From: Bacillota bacterium
GTDB taxonomy: Bacteria > Sysuimicrobiota > Sysuimicrobiia > Sysuimicrobiales > Segetimicrobiaceae
Assembly (NCBI GenBank): GCA_021324975.1
Contig: JAJPIA010000043.1
Span: forward strand, 1 to 58,648
DNA length: 58,648 nt
Direction of reading: 5' to 3'
Every line of letters starts with the position of its first letter. The first letter of the stretch is position 1. Made by a program: the position numbers and the translations under genes. Below are positions 50,726-58,648 of the stretch, one piece after another. A model generated the notes under the pieces. It was not told where the DNA came from. It searched no databases and saw nothing but the letters and a program-made list of their open reading frames with translations.

Positions 50726-51115
50726 ATGCGGATTATGCTCGACACCTCAGCATACTCAGCCTTCATGTCGGGGCATCCCGACGCGAAGACCGTCTTGCAG
50801 CAGGCTGATGCCATCTACGTTAGTCCGATCATTCTCGGTGAGTTGCGGGCGGGGTTCCTGCGGGGTCGGTGGAGGAAGAAGAACGAGCGCGAGCTGAGTA
50901 CGTTTCTCGAATCGCCCCGCGTGCGCGTCGTCGATCTGACCGACGCGACCGCAGAGCGGTATGCTGCAATCCTGCACTTCCTCTGGACCAACGGCACCCC
51001 GATTCCCACCGACGACATCTGGATCGCGGCCAGCGCCATGCAGCACGGCCTCAGGATTGTCACAACCGACGCGCACTACGAGAAGATCCCACAGGTCATA
51101 AGCCAGCGCCTGTAG
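50726..51115 (+). CDS. vapC: VapC/FitB-type PIN-domain toxin ribonuclease
   Basis: 129 residues. PIN-domain acidic residues are complete: Asp6 in MRIMLDTSAY, Glu39 in IILGELRAGF, Asp96/Asp97 in IPTDDIWIAA, Asp115 in IVTTDAHYEKI. Such toxins cut tRNA or rRNA with Mg2+ when free of antitoxin. ATG 50726 is 2 bp after the antitoxin stop, so the pair is translated from one mRNA. The residues suggest an active toxin. Confidence 0.95.
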   Translation: MRIMLDTSAYSAFMSGHPDAKTVLQQADAIYVSPIILGELRAGFLRGRWRKKNERELSTFLESPRVRVVDLTDATAERYAAILHFLWTNGTPIPTDDIWIAASAMQHGLRIVTTDAHYEKIPQVISQRL

Positions 51116-51661
51116 CGGCCGGGCGGTTACGGGGGTTCCCGGCCCCGGGCCCGACTTCCACGGATTGATTGTACGCCTGGCTCGAGAAACCCGGGATGGC
51201 GGCGCCATGACGACGCGCCTGCGGGCGTAGGAGGGGCGGTGCACGCGCGCCGAGCGCGGCCCGGGGTGTCGCGGCGTACCCGCGCCGGAACCGACGTTTA
51301 AATTTGGAGAACGGTTCGAGATCGGCGATGCCGAGGCGCCGGGAAACACGGCTCGAGGCTGGGACCGCGGACAGATGGCTAGATCACATAACGGCGATTA
51401 CGCCACCTAGAAATCCTGAAATGGAAAGCGAACCGTGGCCGCCTCGGTCACCTGGTAATCTTCGCATCACACTCCCCCTCGTCGCCCGGTCGACATGGTC
51501 GCGGGCGCGTCGGTCCGATAGGAACGACGCTCGGCGGGTGTGGAAAGACACGCGCTGGTGGTGTGCGGCGGATCGCACGACCCGTGTACGATATGGACAC
51601 CACGGAGGACGATTACGGTCGCAGAGTGTATGCCTCCGACAACGGCTCAAGGAGGACTGTG
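51116..51661. other. 546-bp gene-free stretch
   Basis: Between the toxin and DUF2066 genes I find no credible gene: the open frames present lack ribosome sites and recognisable sequence. It includes an AT-rich spot GTTTAAATTT (51296-51305). It may hold the remains of a decayed gene and the promoter of DUF2066. Confidence 0.45.
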
Positions 51662-52558
51662 ATGGCGGATCGGCGGCCGCCACGGCGGTGTGTACTCGCG
51701 GTCGTTCTCGGCATGCTCGTGGCGCTATCCAGCGGGGCAACTCCGTCGTCGGGGGCGCCCGGCGGCGGCTTCGTCGGCGCCGCCAACCCGCCCAAGCCGG
51801 GCGACTCCCCATATTCCTACGTCTCGCAAAATCTGTCCAGCATGTACCAGGCCACCGTTGTCGTCACGGGCTCTGACCGGCGGTACCGGAGCGCCGGGTT
51901 CGCCCGATGCCTGCGGACGGTGCTGGTCAAGGCCTCGGGCAATCCACGGCTTGCCGCCGACCCGAGGGTCGATCGATTCGCGCACGAGGCAAACCTCTTC
52001 ATCGCCTCCTTTGACTACGTGGATCAGCTCGCGGCGTACCACATCCACGATGACCAGGGAACCTACGACCGGCCGTTCAACCTCACGGTGCGCTTCGTCC
52101 CCGCGATGATCGACCGGCTGCTGGCGGACCTGGGCGACCGGCCGTGGCGGGGAGACCGGCCCGTCATCGTGCCGGTGCTCGCCGTGCGTGGTGTGACGAC
52201 GGCCTACGTTCTCAGCGCCGAGGTCGCCACCGGCGCCGATCAGCGAGGTTCGCTCGAGGAGAGCGCGAGCGAGCTCGGCCTGCGCGTCCGTTTTCCCACG
52301 GATGCGGAGTTGGCGGGCTGGGGCGTGACGGTCGACGGGTTCCCCTCGCCTCATGTGGCGCCCCCGGCCGACTGGGCGCTCGTGACCGGGACGCTCGAGT
52401 TCGAGCCGGCGGCGCCGGGCTGGACGGGATCGTGGAAGACGCGTTACCAGGACCGTGAGTATGTGTGGGGCATCCGCGGCGTGAACTTCGACAAGGCGTT
52501 TCAGAATCTCGCCGCCGGCGTCGCGCAAATCGCATCTGGGCACGGCGTCCCGGAGTAG
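51662..52558 (+). CDS. DUF2066 family secreted/lipid-anchored protein
   Basis: 298 residues from ATG 51662, with AGGAGG 7 bases upstream. A signal peptide (CVLAVVLGMLVALSSG) is followed by a Gly/Pro-rich stretch and the DUF2066 core: TVVVTGSDRRYRSAGFARCL and TVLVKASGNPRLAADPRV. The C-terminal half has beta strands and ends in VGIASGHGVPE-like sequence. The family is periplasmic and of unknown role. It is convergent with the AddA-like gene. Confidence 0.82.
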   Translation: MADRRPPRRCVLAVVLGMLVALSSGATPSSGAPGGGFVGAANPPKPGDSPYSYVSQNLSSMYQATVVVTGSDRRYRSAGFARCLRTVLVKASGNPRLAADPRVDRFAHEANLFIASFDYVDQLAAYHIHDDQGTYDRPFNLTVRFVPAMIDRLLADLGDRPWRGDRPVIVPVLAVRGVTTAYVLSAEVATGADQRGSLEESASELGLRVRFPTDAELAGWGVTVDGFPSPHVAPPADWALVTGTLEFEPAAPGWTGSWKTRYQDREYVWGIRGVNFDKAFQNLAAGVAQIASGHGVPE

Positions 52559-52592
52559 CAGGAACAAGCACGATCAAGGCCGCAGCGCAATT

Positions 52593-55500
52593 TCATATCT
52601 GAAGAAGGACGCCGGTGGCTTTCTTCGCGGTAGCCTGGGCGACGGCGGCGGTATAAAGATAGACTTGGCGACGATAATGCCGTTCGCCGCCTCTAATCTC
52701 AATATCGGTCTTGAAGTCGACGATCGTCCATCGGTCCCGTTCTTCGAACGCCAGATCGAGGACGCCCTCGATGAGTTGGCCGTTCTCGTCCATCCACGTG
52801 ACCGGCGCTTCCCGCCGGCATTTTCCGACGGCCCACGCCGCTTGCGCGCGCTGTAGCAGCGGATGCGCGAGTAAGCCTTCGACGATGCGGCGGGCAACGT
52901 CGACTTCGATGTCGGGGGCCCCGACGATGCGGCCTTGCGTTGCGGCTGCCGCGGCGACCTGTTCATGCGATGCGTCCAGCGCAACTGTCGCCAGGATGGC
53001 GTGGACAAGGGTTCCAAACCGGCGGCCGCCGGGTTTGACGATGCCGAGGTTCGCGTCGAGAAGTTGGACCGCGGCCGCGGCTTCATCCAGGTCCGGCGTT
53101 CCTCGGCGGGCCGCCGCGGCGGCCGCGTCGACGGCGACGCTGGGCTGCTGCCCCCGTTCTCGGACGCGGTCGCGCTCCTGCCGCCACTCTTCGTACGCCC
53201 GCAGGCTGGCAGCGACGGTCTCCCCATCGGTGTCGACGATGAGGTCCTCACCGCGAACACCCGCGGCCGGCGGAGCATCGAGGCGCAGCGCATGGGCGTC
53301 CCACCAGACGACGTCGTAGCGGGTCCCCGCGTTCTCACCAAGGACGTGGAGGCCAGGTCGGATCGTCCGAGGTCCCGCGGACTCGCCGGATGGACGGTGC
53401 ACGACGCCGTCGTCGCCGAACGCCGGGCAGCCGCACGGAGCGGTTGACTCGCGGCGCATCGCGCGGGCCGGGTAGAGAGCGCGCTGAACCGTGGCCATCC
53501 AACTATCGTCGGCCGCCTGCCAGCCGCCGTCAAACGGGTCGTCCCCGAGGGCGGGAATGACGAGCAGGTCGCGGGCGCGGGTCGCCGCGACATACGCAAT
53601 GCGCAGCCCCTCCGCCCTCTCGCGGTCCAGTTCGTCGGTTTCATGATCGAGCAGGTCCCACGGCGCCCAGCCGCTGAGGCGAAGGGCGCATAGCGCGGCG
53701 TCGTTGTCGACGTACCGAGAGGCGCCGGTCCACACGAGGTTTGCGGTCGGGTCGGCCAGGATGACGACGGGGAATTCGAGCCCCTTGGCCTTGTGGACCG
53801 TCATGATCCGTACCCCTTCACTGCCCTCTTCCAAGACCGGGGCTTCCGGCGCCTCGCCTTCTGCGTCGCGCTCGAGACGTTCGACGAAGCCGCGGAACGA
53901 GAGGCCGCCCGTGGCCTCGTAGGCGCGGGCGAGGTCGGCGACGCGCATCGCGTTGGCGAGGGCCTGTTCGCCGTGCGGCCGGAGGACGAGGCCGGCATGG
54001 GCACGGGTGGCCACGAACAGATCGTTGATGGTCTCTTCGACCGGCCGGCCGTTGCGCCGGCGGTGCAAGGTGCGGAGGAGCGTGAGCGCGCGCGCGATCG
54101 GGGCAAGGTGTTCCGGTAGTGCCGCCTCCTCGGCAGGCAGGCGATACGGGTGCAACCGGCCGAACCCGTGGCGCCATTCGAGCAGCTCGGCGTCGCCGAT
54201 CGCAAAAAACGGTCCCTTGAGAGACGCGAAGACCGCCAGCTGATCATCGGGCCACTCGATCGCGGTGAGGACGGTCCGGAGGCTCTCGACCTCCTCGCGC
54301 GCGTGGAACGATTTGCCGCCGACGAGCAGTTGCCGGATGCCGCGCGCTTCCAGGGCATCGACGTATGCCTGCGTGCTGTCGGCGCCCCAGTCGGAGAACT
54401 TGCGGAACAGCAGACACACATGCCGGGCTTCGACGGGCACCGGGTCCGGCTGGTCGCGCTCCGTCACGGTCCAGCGGCTTTCACGGATGAGCCAGTCCAC
54501 AAAGGCCGCCACCGCGTGCGGGACGGACGCGCCGATGGCCTTCTTCGTGACGCATCCCTGCCAGCCGTGCGGCGACGGCACGGGAAGCGCCACGATCGAG
54601 ACCTGGTCACGCGCCGGCCGGTGCGGCGCGAGCGGGACGTAGGCGGCCTGCAACGTGCGACGGTCCTCGGCCATCACGGAGCGGAAGGCCCGATTGACGA
54701 GGCGCTGGAGCGGCGGGACCGCGCGAAAGCTCGTCGTCAGTTCGAGCGGCGTCGCGCCTCGGCCGCAGAGGAGCGCCTTGATGGCCTGGTACATGCCGAC
54801 ATCGGCGCCGCGAAACCGGTAGATGGACTGCTTCGGGTCTCCGACGACGAAGAGTTTGCCGAGGACCGGGGCGACTTCGCGCCAGTCAGACACGGCCGGA
54901 TCCGCCGCGGCGAGCAGCAGCAGGATCTCGACCTGTAGCGGGTCCGTGTCTTGGAACTCGTCCACGAAGATGTGGGTGAAGCGGCGCTGCATCGCCGCGC
55001 GCACATCGGCGCGGTCTCGAAGCAGATCACGCGTTTTCACCAGCAGATCCGCGAAATCGAGGACGCCCTGCTGTGTCTTCAATGCATCGTACCGGTCGAG
55101 CGCGGACCGGAACTCCGCCTGCAGCACCGCGGCAAGATCGGCGTCGGCGTCTCGTTTGAACTCGTCGAGGGCCGCGACGAACGCCGCATGGTGCCGAAGA
55201 ATGTCGGCGCGCGTCACGCCGCCCTGGTAATTTCGATCGCTGCCCGGGCCGGGCTTTCGAAGGGTCTTGTCGTTTGCCAACGTGACCAGCGCGCTTTCCA
55301 GCGCGTCAACGTCGCGCGGCTGCTCGCGTTCGGCGAACTCGATGTGGTCGCACAATTGCCGGGCGGCCTCCGTGTCGGCGAAGAGCCGATCATCCCGCCG
55401 CGCGCAGGTCCGCAGTTGCCGGACGAGATCGCGCAGTTGATCGACAAGCGCGGCGATGCGCGCCTCGCGGTCAAACGGCGGTCGCCGCCAGGGGGCCCCG

Positions 55501-56078
55501 AGATGGCGCCACTTCGCCAGTTCCCACCCCGCCCGCCGCAGGCGCTCCGTGGCCCGGCCGTCGCCGTCCGGGTCGTCGCGCAGGTTGGGGCGGCTGAGCG
55601 CGCGGCGGACGCCCGCGGGGGGGTCATCGAGACACGTCTGCATCCAGGCGTCGAAGGCGCGATCGTTGAGGTCCCGCGCTTCGGAATCTTCCGCGACGCG
55701 GAAAGCCGGGTCCACGCGGGCTTCGACCGGCCGTTCGCGAAGCAGGTCGGCGCAGAAGGCGTGGATCGTGCCGAGACGGGCTTCCTCAAGCCGAGCGATG
55801 GCGTCTCCCAGGTAGCGGCGCCGGTCCGGTGCGTCGGTGCGCTGCCGTTCGGTTTCGAGGCCGGCCCGCAGCCGCAGTTTCAACTCCCCGGCCGCCGCGT
55901 CGGTAAACGTGACCGCGACGATCGACTCGACGGTGCCGCGGCCGGCGGCGAGGACGTTGATCAGGCGGCCGACAAGCGCCGTGGTCTTGCCGGTGCCGGC
56001 GGCCGCTTCTACGATCAGCGTCTCATCGAGCGACGTGCAGATGCGCTCGCGCACCGCCCGATCGGCGGGATCTGTCAC
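52593..56078 (-). CDS. AddA-like UvrD/Rep-family helicase with C-terminal PD-(D/E)XK nuclease
   Basis: 1161 residues from GTG 56078, which overlaps the stop of the AddB-like gene (GTGA). Walker A VEAAAGTGKTTALVGRL at residues 23-39, VTFTDAAAGELKLRL (motif Ia), FVDEFQDTDPLQ (Walker B), GDPKQSIYRFRGADVGMY (motif III), MTVHKAKGLEFPVVILADP (motif V) and VAATRARDLL (VI). The C-terminal nuclease shows VDFKTDIE. Together with AddB it resects double-strand ends for recombination. Confidence 0.92.
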   Translation of the reverse strand: MTDPADRAVRERICTSLDETLIVEAAAGTGKTTALVGRLINVLAAGRGTVESIVAVTFTDAAAGELKLRLRAGLETERQRTDAPDRRRYLGDAIARLEEARLGTIHAFCADLLRERPVEARVDPAFRVAEDSEARDLNDRAFDAWMQTCLDDPPAGVRRALSRPNLRDDPDGDGRATERLRRAGWELAKWRHLGAPWRRPPFDREARIAALVDQLRDLVRQLRTCARRDDRLFADTEAARQLCDHIEFAEREQPRDVDALESALVTLANDKTLRKPGPGSDRNYQGGVTRADILRHHAAFVAALDEFKRDADADLAAVLQAEFRSALDRYDALKTQQGVLDFADLLVKTRDLLRDRADVRAAMQRRFTHIFVDEFQDTDPLQVEILLLLAAADPAVSDWREVAPVLGKLFVVGDPKQSIYRFRGADVGMYQAIKALLCGRGATPLELTTSFRAVPPLQRLVNRAFRSVMAEDRRTLQAAYVPLAPHRPARDQVSIVALPVPSPHGWQGCVTKKAIGASVPHAVAAFVDWLIRESRWTVTERDQPDPVPVEARHVCLLFRKFSDWGADSTQAYVDALEARGIRQLLVGGKSFHAREEVESLRTVLTAIEWPDDQLAVFASLKGPFFAIGDAELLEWRHGFGRLHPYRLPAEEAALPEHLAPIARALTLLRTLHRRRNGRPVEETINDLFVATRAHAGLVLRPHGEQALANAMRVADLARAYEATGGLSFRGFVERLERDAEGEAPEAPVLEEGSEGVRIMTVHKAKGLEFPVVILADPTANLVWTGASRYVDNDAALCALRLSGWAPWDLLDHETDELDRERAEGLRIAYVAATRARDLLVIPALGDDPFDGGWQAADDSWMATVQRALYPARAMRRESTAPCGCPAFGDDGVVHRPSGESAGPRTIRPGLHVLGENAGTRYDVVWWDAHALRLDAPPAAGVRGEDLIVDTDGETVAASLRAYEEWRQERDRVRERGQQPSVAVDAAAAAARRGTPDLDEAAAAVQLLDANLGIVKPGGRRFGTLVHAILATVALDASHEQVAAAAATQGRIVGAPDIEVDVARRIVEGLLAHPLLQRAQAAWAVGKCRREAPVTWMDENGQLIEGVLDLAFEERDRWTIVDFKTDIEIRGGERHYRRQVYLYTAAVAQATAKKATGVLLQI

Positions 56079-58648
56079 CGGAGCCCCCTCATCCGGTTCA
56101 GGTCGGCGAGGCGGCTCTGGGCTTTTCGGGCGATCCGCCGCTCCTCGTGGTGACCGCAGACCTCGCGGACATCGCACCATCGACACGCTCCGGGCCGCGG
56201 CGCGGGAGCGAGAAACCCCGTCGCGACGGCGTTGTCGATGGTTGCGAGGACCTCCTGCGCGCGCGCGGCGGCACCCGTCCCGGCGATGCGGACGACCCGC
56301 TCTTCGAACGCCCCATCGCGGGTGCAGTAAAAGAGGCGGGCCTCGACGACGGGCGTCCCGAGGACGTCCTGCACGGCCAGCGCGTAGAGGACCGGCTGAA
56401 GCACCCTCCCTCCCCCGACCACGACGCCCTTCGGTGTGCGGACCTTTCCGGTTTTGTGGTCGGTGACGCGGAGCACGGCCTCATGACGATGCCGTTCGAT
56501 GAGGTCGGCGACCCCGCGGATCCTGTACCCGCCGTCAATGACCACCTCGTGCGGCACGCTGCCTTGGTCAAGCCCTGCGATCTCGTCCACCGGGAGACCA
56601 AATGCCAATTCAAAGGCGATTGGATCCCACGTCGCGTGCGCATCGATCATGCGTTCAAGCCACATCCGAAGGTCGACGCGGAGGGCCTCGACCGACGACT
56701 CCCACACTCGAGGAATCGCCGGCGCGAGCTGCTCACGGTAGCGCGCCGCGACCTCTGCCAGCGTAGCATCGAGGGCCTGCCGCGCCGCAGCGGCACGATC
56801 CGGGCTCAGGGGCAGCAGCCCGTCCGCCCGCAGGCGCCGCATCAACTGGGCCTGCACATCGTGAAAGAGCGCGCCACGGGTCATCGGGTCGAGGTGCTCA
56901 AGCGGCGCCGGCTCCTCCCGCGGTTCGAGCCGGTGGATGGCCAGCAAGAGAAAACGGTACGGGCACTCCGCGAAGTGCTGGAGCGCGCCGACAGAATAGG
57001 CGCGGGCGGTGAGCCGGGCCGCCTCCAACGCGGGGCGGATCGCGTCCGTCGGCTCGACGAGACCGTCGGCGGGCCTCCATTCGGGCCGCCACCGGCGCCA
57101 GCGAGCCCGCAGCGAGCGCGCGAGACAGTCGTTGAGGGCGAGCAGGTAGCGGGCGCGTCCGCGGCGCCGGTCGTCGGACTCGTCGAGAAGAATGCGCAGC
57201 GTCGCGAGGTCGTGCTCGATCTCGTCGATGGCGACGCTCGGGATGTCGGGGGCGGGCCACGCCAGCCGGGTCCGGCCGGTGTCGGCCGCCGTGCGGGCCA
57301 GGGTCTCGGGATCCGGAATGTCGCCGGTGAGGGCCCGCTGGACCTCGAGCGCGTAAAAGGAGGCGACCCGTGGCCGGCCTTTGTCGACGTCGAGGCGGGG
57401 GTACGAGAGGTACAGGCGGCGCATCGCGGCGCCAGCCGTCAGGCGCAGCAGGAGCCGCTCGTGGTCGCTGCGGTCTCGCTGCGTCACAAGGGGAAGCGCG
57501 AGCGCCTCGCGGACCTCATCGAGCAGAATGGGATCCTCACGCAGTTTCTGCGGAAAGCCCCGTTCGGCGAGACCGGGGGCGAAGACGACCTCAAACGCGC
57601 GTCCTCTCGCCTCCTCGATCGTGCCGACGAAGAGCCGCCCGTACCGGTCAGCCGGCGGCCGTTGTTCCAGGTTGGCAAGGTGTGGAGCCAGGACGGCGCG
57701 CACCTCGCCGAGGTCCGCCGGACCGACGGGACCGAGCGGCCGCAGCTCCGCGAGGACCGCGAGCACACGCTCGGGCCGACGGAGGACGCGGGGTGCCAGC
57801 GTTTCCAGCGCGGGCAGCCACTCGGCCCATGTGGCGCGATTGGGAAGCGCCGCGAGCGCGTCGATGACAGGCAGCGCAAACGTCCGCAGTTCATTAAGCC
57901 GGCGGAGATCGCGCTCGACGGCGGCGGCGCGGCTTGCGTCGTCCGGGTCGCGGGCGAGCGCGCGGATCTTGAGTCGCATCTCCGCGGCCAGACCATCGAG
58001 CCGGCGGCGCCATCGGTCCGCGCCGCCCACCACGGCGGACTCGACGAGGAGGTGCTCCCATTTCCACGGCGCGTGGAGGCCACCGTCTCCCCTGCCCCTC
58101 TCCCCTTCCTCTTCCGCCGCCGAGGGAGAAGCCTCTGTGCCCGTGTGGTCGACGATGCTGGCGCCAGTTGCCGAAGCAGGCTCGGTCCCGAACTGGACCG
58201 CGGCGCCCATCGTCTCGTCCTCGGGAGGCATCCACGGAGCCTCGCCGCCGGCCGGCACCGATCCGCCAACCGGGACTTGGCCGAATGCGAGGTACTCGGC
58301 GAACCGCTTCGCGGAAAACCGTTCCAGCGCGCAGTCCAGCAGGGTAAGAAACGCCCGGCCGGCCGGATCCGGGCGCAGCGTGCCGCGGGCGAAGTAGGCT
58401 GGAACGCCTGCTCGGGCGAGCGCGGTCTCGAGCAGCCGCGTGTACCTCGCCGGATCGCGCAGCAGGACGGCCATCTGATCGAAGGCCACTCCGTTGCCGG
58501 CTTCCTCCAGCGCCCGCCGCGCGATCTCGATACACTCGCGTCCCTCGCCCGGCGCCGAGAACAGGACGACGTCGCCGCGGCGGACGTCGGCGGGCGGCGG
58601 CTCGGGCGCGAACAGGTACGTCCGCACGCGCCCGAGTTCGTCGTGCCC
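56075..58648 (-). CDS. AddB-like PD-(D/E)XK nuclease/inactive helicase subunit (5' end outside window)
   Basis: At least 857 codons; the frame is open to the last base, so the N-terminus is missing. The C-terminal nuclease domain shows YSVGALQHFAECPYRFLLLA, GALFHDVQAQLMRRL, the catalytic DHKTGK, and CRWCDVREVCGHH, giving four cysteines (one in AECPYRF, three at the end) that should hold a [4Fe-4S] cluster as in AddB. It overlaps the AddA-like gene by 4 bp. A Glu/Gly-rich linker near 58080-58200 appears inserted in the helicase-like part. Confidence 0.9.
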   Translation of the reverse strand, partial: GHDELGRVRTYLFAPEPPPADVRRGDVVLFSAPGEGRECIEIARRALEEAGNGVAFDQMAVLLRDPARYTRLLETALARAGVPAYFARGTLRPDPAGRAFLTLLDCALERFSAKRFAEYLAFGQVPVGGSVPAGGEAPWMPPEDETMGAAVQFGTEPASATGASIVDHTGTEASPSAAEEEGERGRGDGGLHAPWKWEHLLVESAVVGGADRWRRRLDGLAAEMRLKIRALARDPDDASRAAAVERDLRRLNELRTFALPVIDALAALPNRATWAEWLPALETLAPRVLRRPERVLAVLAELRPLGPVGPADLGEVRAVLAPHLANLEQRPPADRYGRLFVGTIEEARGRAFEVVFAPGLAERGFPQKLREDPILLDEVREALALPLVTQRDRSDHERLLLRLTAGAAMRRLYLSYPRLDVDKGRPRVASFYALEVQRALTGDIPDPETLARTAADTGRTRLAWPAPDIPSVAIDEIEHDLATLRILLDESDDRRRGRARYLLALNDCLARSLRARWRRWRPEWRPADGLVEPTDAIRPALEAARLTARAYSVGALQHFAECPYRFLLLAIHRLEPREEPAPLEHLDPMTRGALFHDVQAQLMRRLRADGLLPLSPDRAAAARQALDATLAEVAARYREQLAPAIPRVWESSVEALRVDLRMWLERMIDAHATWDPIAFELAFGLPVDEIAGLDQGSVPHEVVIDGGYRIRGVADLIERHRHEAVLRVTDHKTGKVRTPKGVVVGGGRVLQPVLYALAVQDVLGTPVVEARLFYCTRDGAFEERVVRIAGTGAAARAQEVLATIDNAVATGFLAPAPRPGACRWCDVREVCGHHEERRIARKAQSRLADLNRMRGLR

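Noticed and set aside
51304-51876. Open frame of 190 codons overlapping the start of DUF2066
   Set aside because: No ribosome site, Arg/Trp-rich composition without any domain, and it overlaps the well-supported DUF2066 start.
1-58648. tRNA, rRNA, CRISPR arrays and transposase genes
   Set aside because: No T-loop-like GGTTCGAATCC, rRNA core sequence, regularly spaced repeats or DDE transposase motif was found on reading either strand.

Overview
The window is a very GC-rich bacterial chromosome fragment with tightly packed short operons, frequent GTG starts, GTGA-type overlaps and strong antisense open frames in most genes. No rRNA, tRNA, CRISPR array or phage block is visible. The gene content is that of an aerobic, heterotrophic, soil-type bacterium: phenylacetyl-CoA epoxidase genes, a molybdenum hydroxylase, Dpp/Opp-like importers, M20/M24 peptidases, a DUF1501/DUF1800 pair, AddAB-like helicase-nucleases. 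Taxonomy cannot be fixed from this sequence; an uncultured soil or sediment lineage such as CSP1-3/Sysuimicrobiota, Rokubacteria or Chloroflexota is only a guess.

Layout. 1-2.7 kb: the end of an O-antigen-ligase/TPR gene, then a DUF1326-DUF2182 operon. 2.9-5.4 kb: a large LuxR-type ATPase regulator. 5.5-8.8 kb: molybdenum hydroxylase large and small subunits, with a divergent DUF971 gene. 8.9-12.3 kb: a thioredoxin-like protein and paaABCD (no paaE), with a clear promoter and an inverted repeat in front of paaA. 12.5-16.2 kb: small secreted and hypothetical proteins, a DapE-like peptidase and a RibD-C reductase. 16.3-19.0 kb: Tat-exported DUF1501 and DUF1800. 19.4-29.3 kb: M20 amidohydrolase, lone tyrosine recombinase, MBL hydrolase, a Dpp-like importer, M24 peptidase and class-III aminotransferase, together suggesting peptide/amino-acid scavenging. 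29.3-35.4 kb: a second Dpp/Opp-like importer with a dehydrogenase and an enolase-superfamily enzyme. 35.8-42.6 kb: GlgX, a TDT transporter, a radical SAM protein, PiT/DUF47 phosphate uptake and a thioesterase. 42.7-46.1 kb: a polyamine-type importer and a cupredoxin. 46.3-50.2 kb: a processive glycosyltransferase-TPR fusion convergent with an agarase-like glycosidase. 50.4-51.1 kb: a VapBC/FitAB toxin-antitoxin pair. 51.7-58.6 kb: DUF2066, AddA-like and AddB-like (the last cut by the window edge).

Most unusual observations. (1) A family of three 210-304 bp intergenic repeats (19171-19380, 33021-33230, 35452-35755). Each is closed by a long inverted repeat whose bases change in a compensatory way between copies, and all three lie just 3' of a gene in the same relative orientation; this looks like an undescribed structured RNA/3'-UTR element or a palindromic non-autonomous element. 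(2) A textbook promoter (TTGAAA-17-TATAAT) with a perfect LexA/SOS-type palindrome in its spacer in front of a radical SAM gene, which also implies a leaderless GTG start. (3) Several other genes with a -10 box 5-10 nt before the start codon and no ribosome binding site, suggesting common leaderless transcription. (4) Two ABC permeases that need a CTG start to have a complete N-terminus. (5) A toxin-antitoxin operator built of four TGATGCAA half-sites at exactly 11-bp steps. Three ABC import cassettes all lack an ATPase gene, so shared ATPases must be encoded elsewhere.
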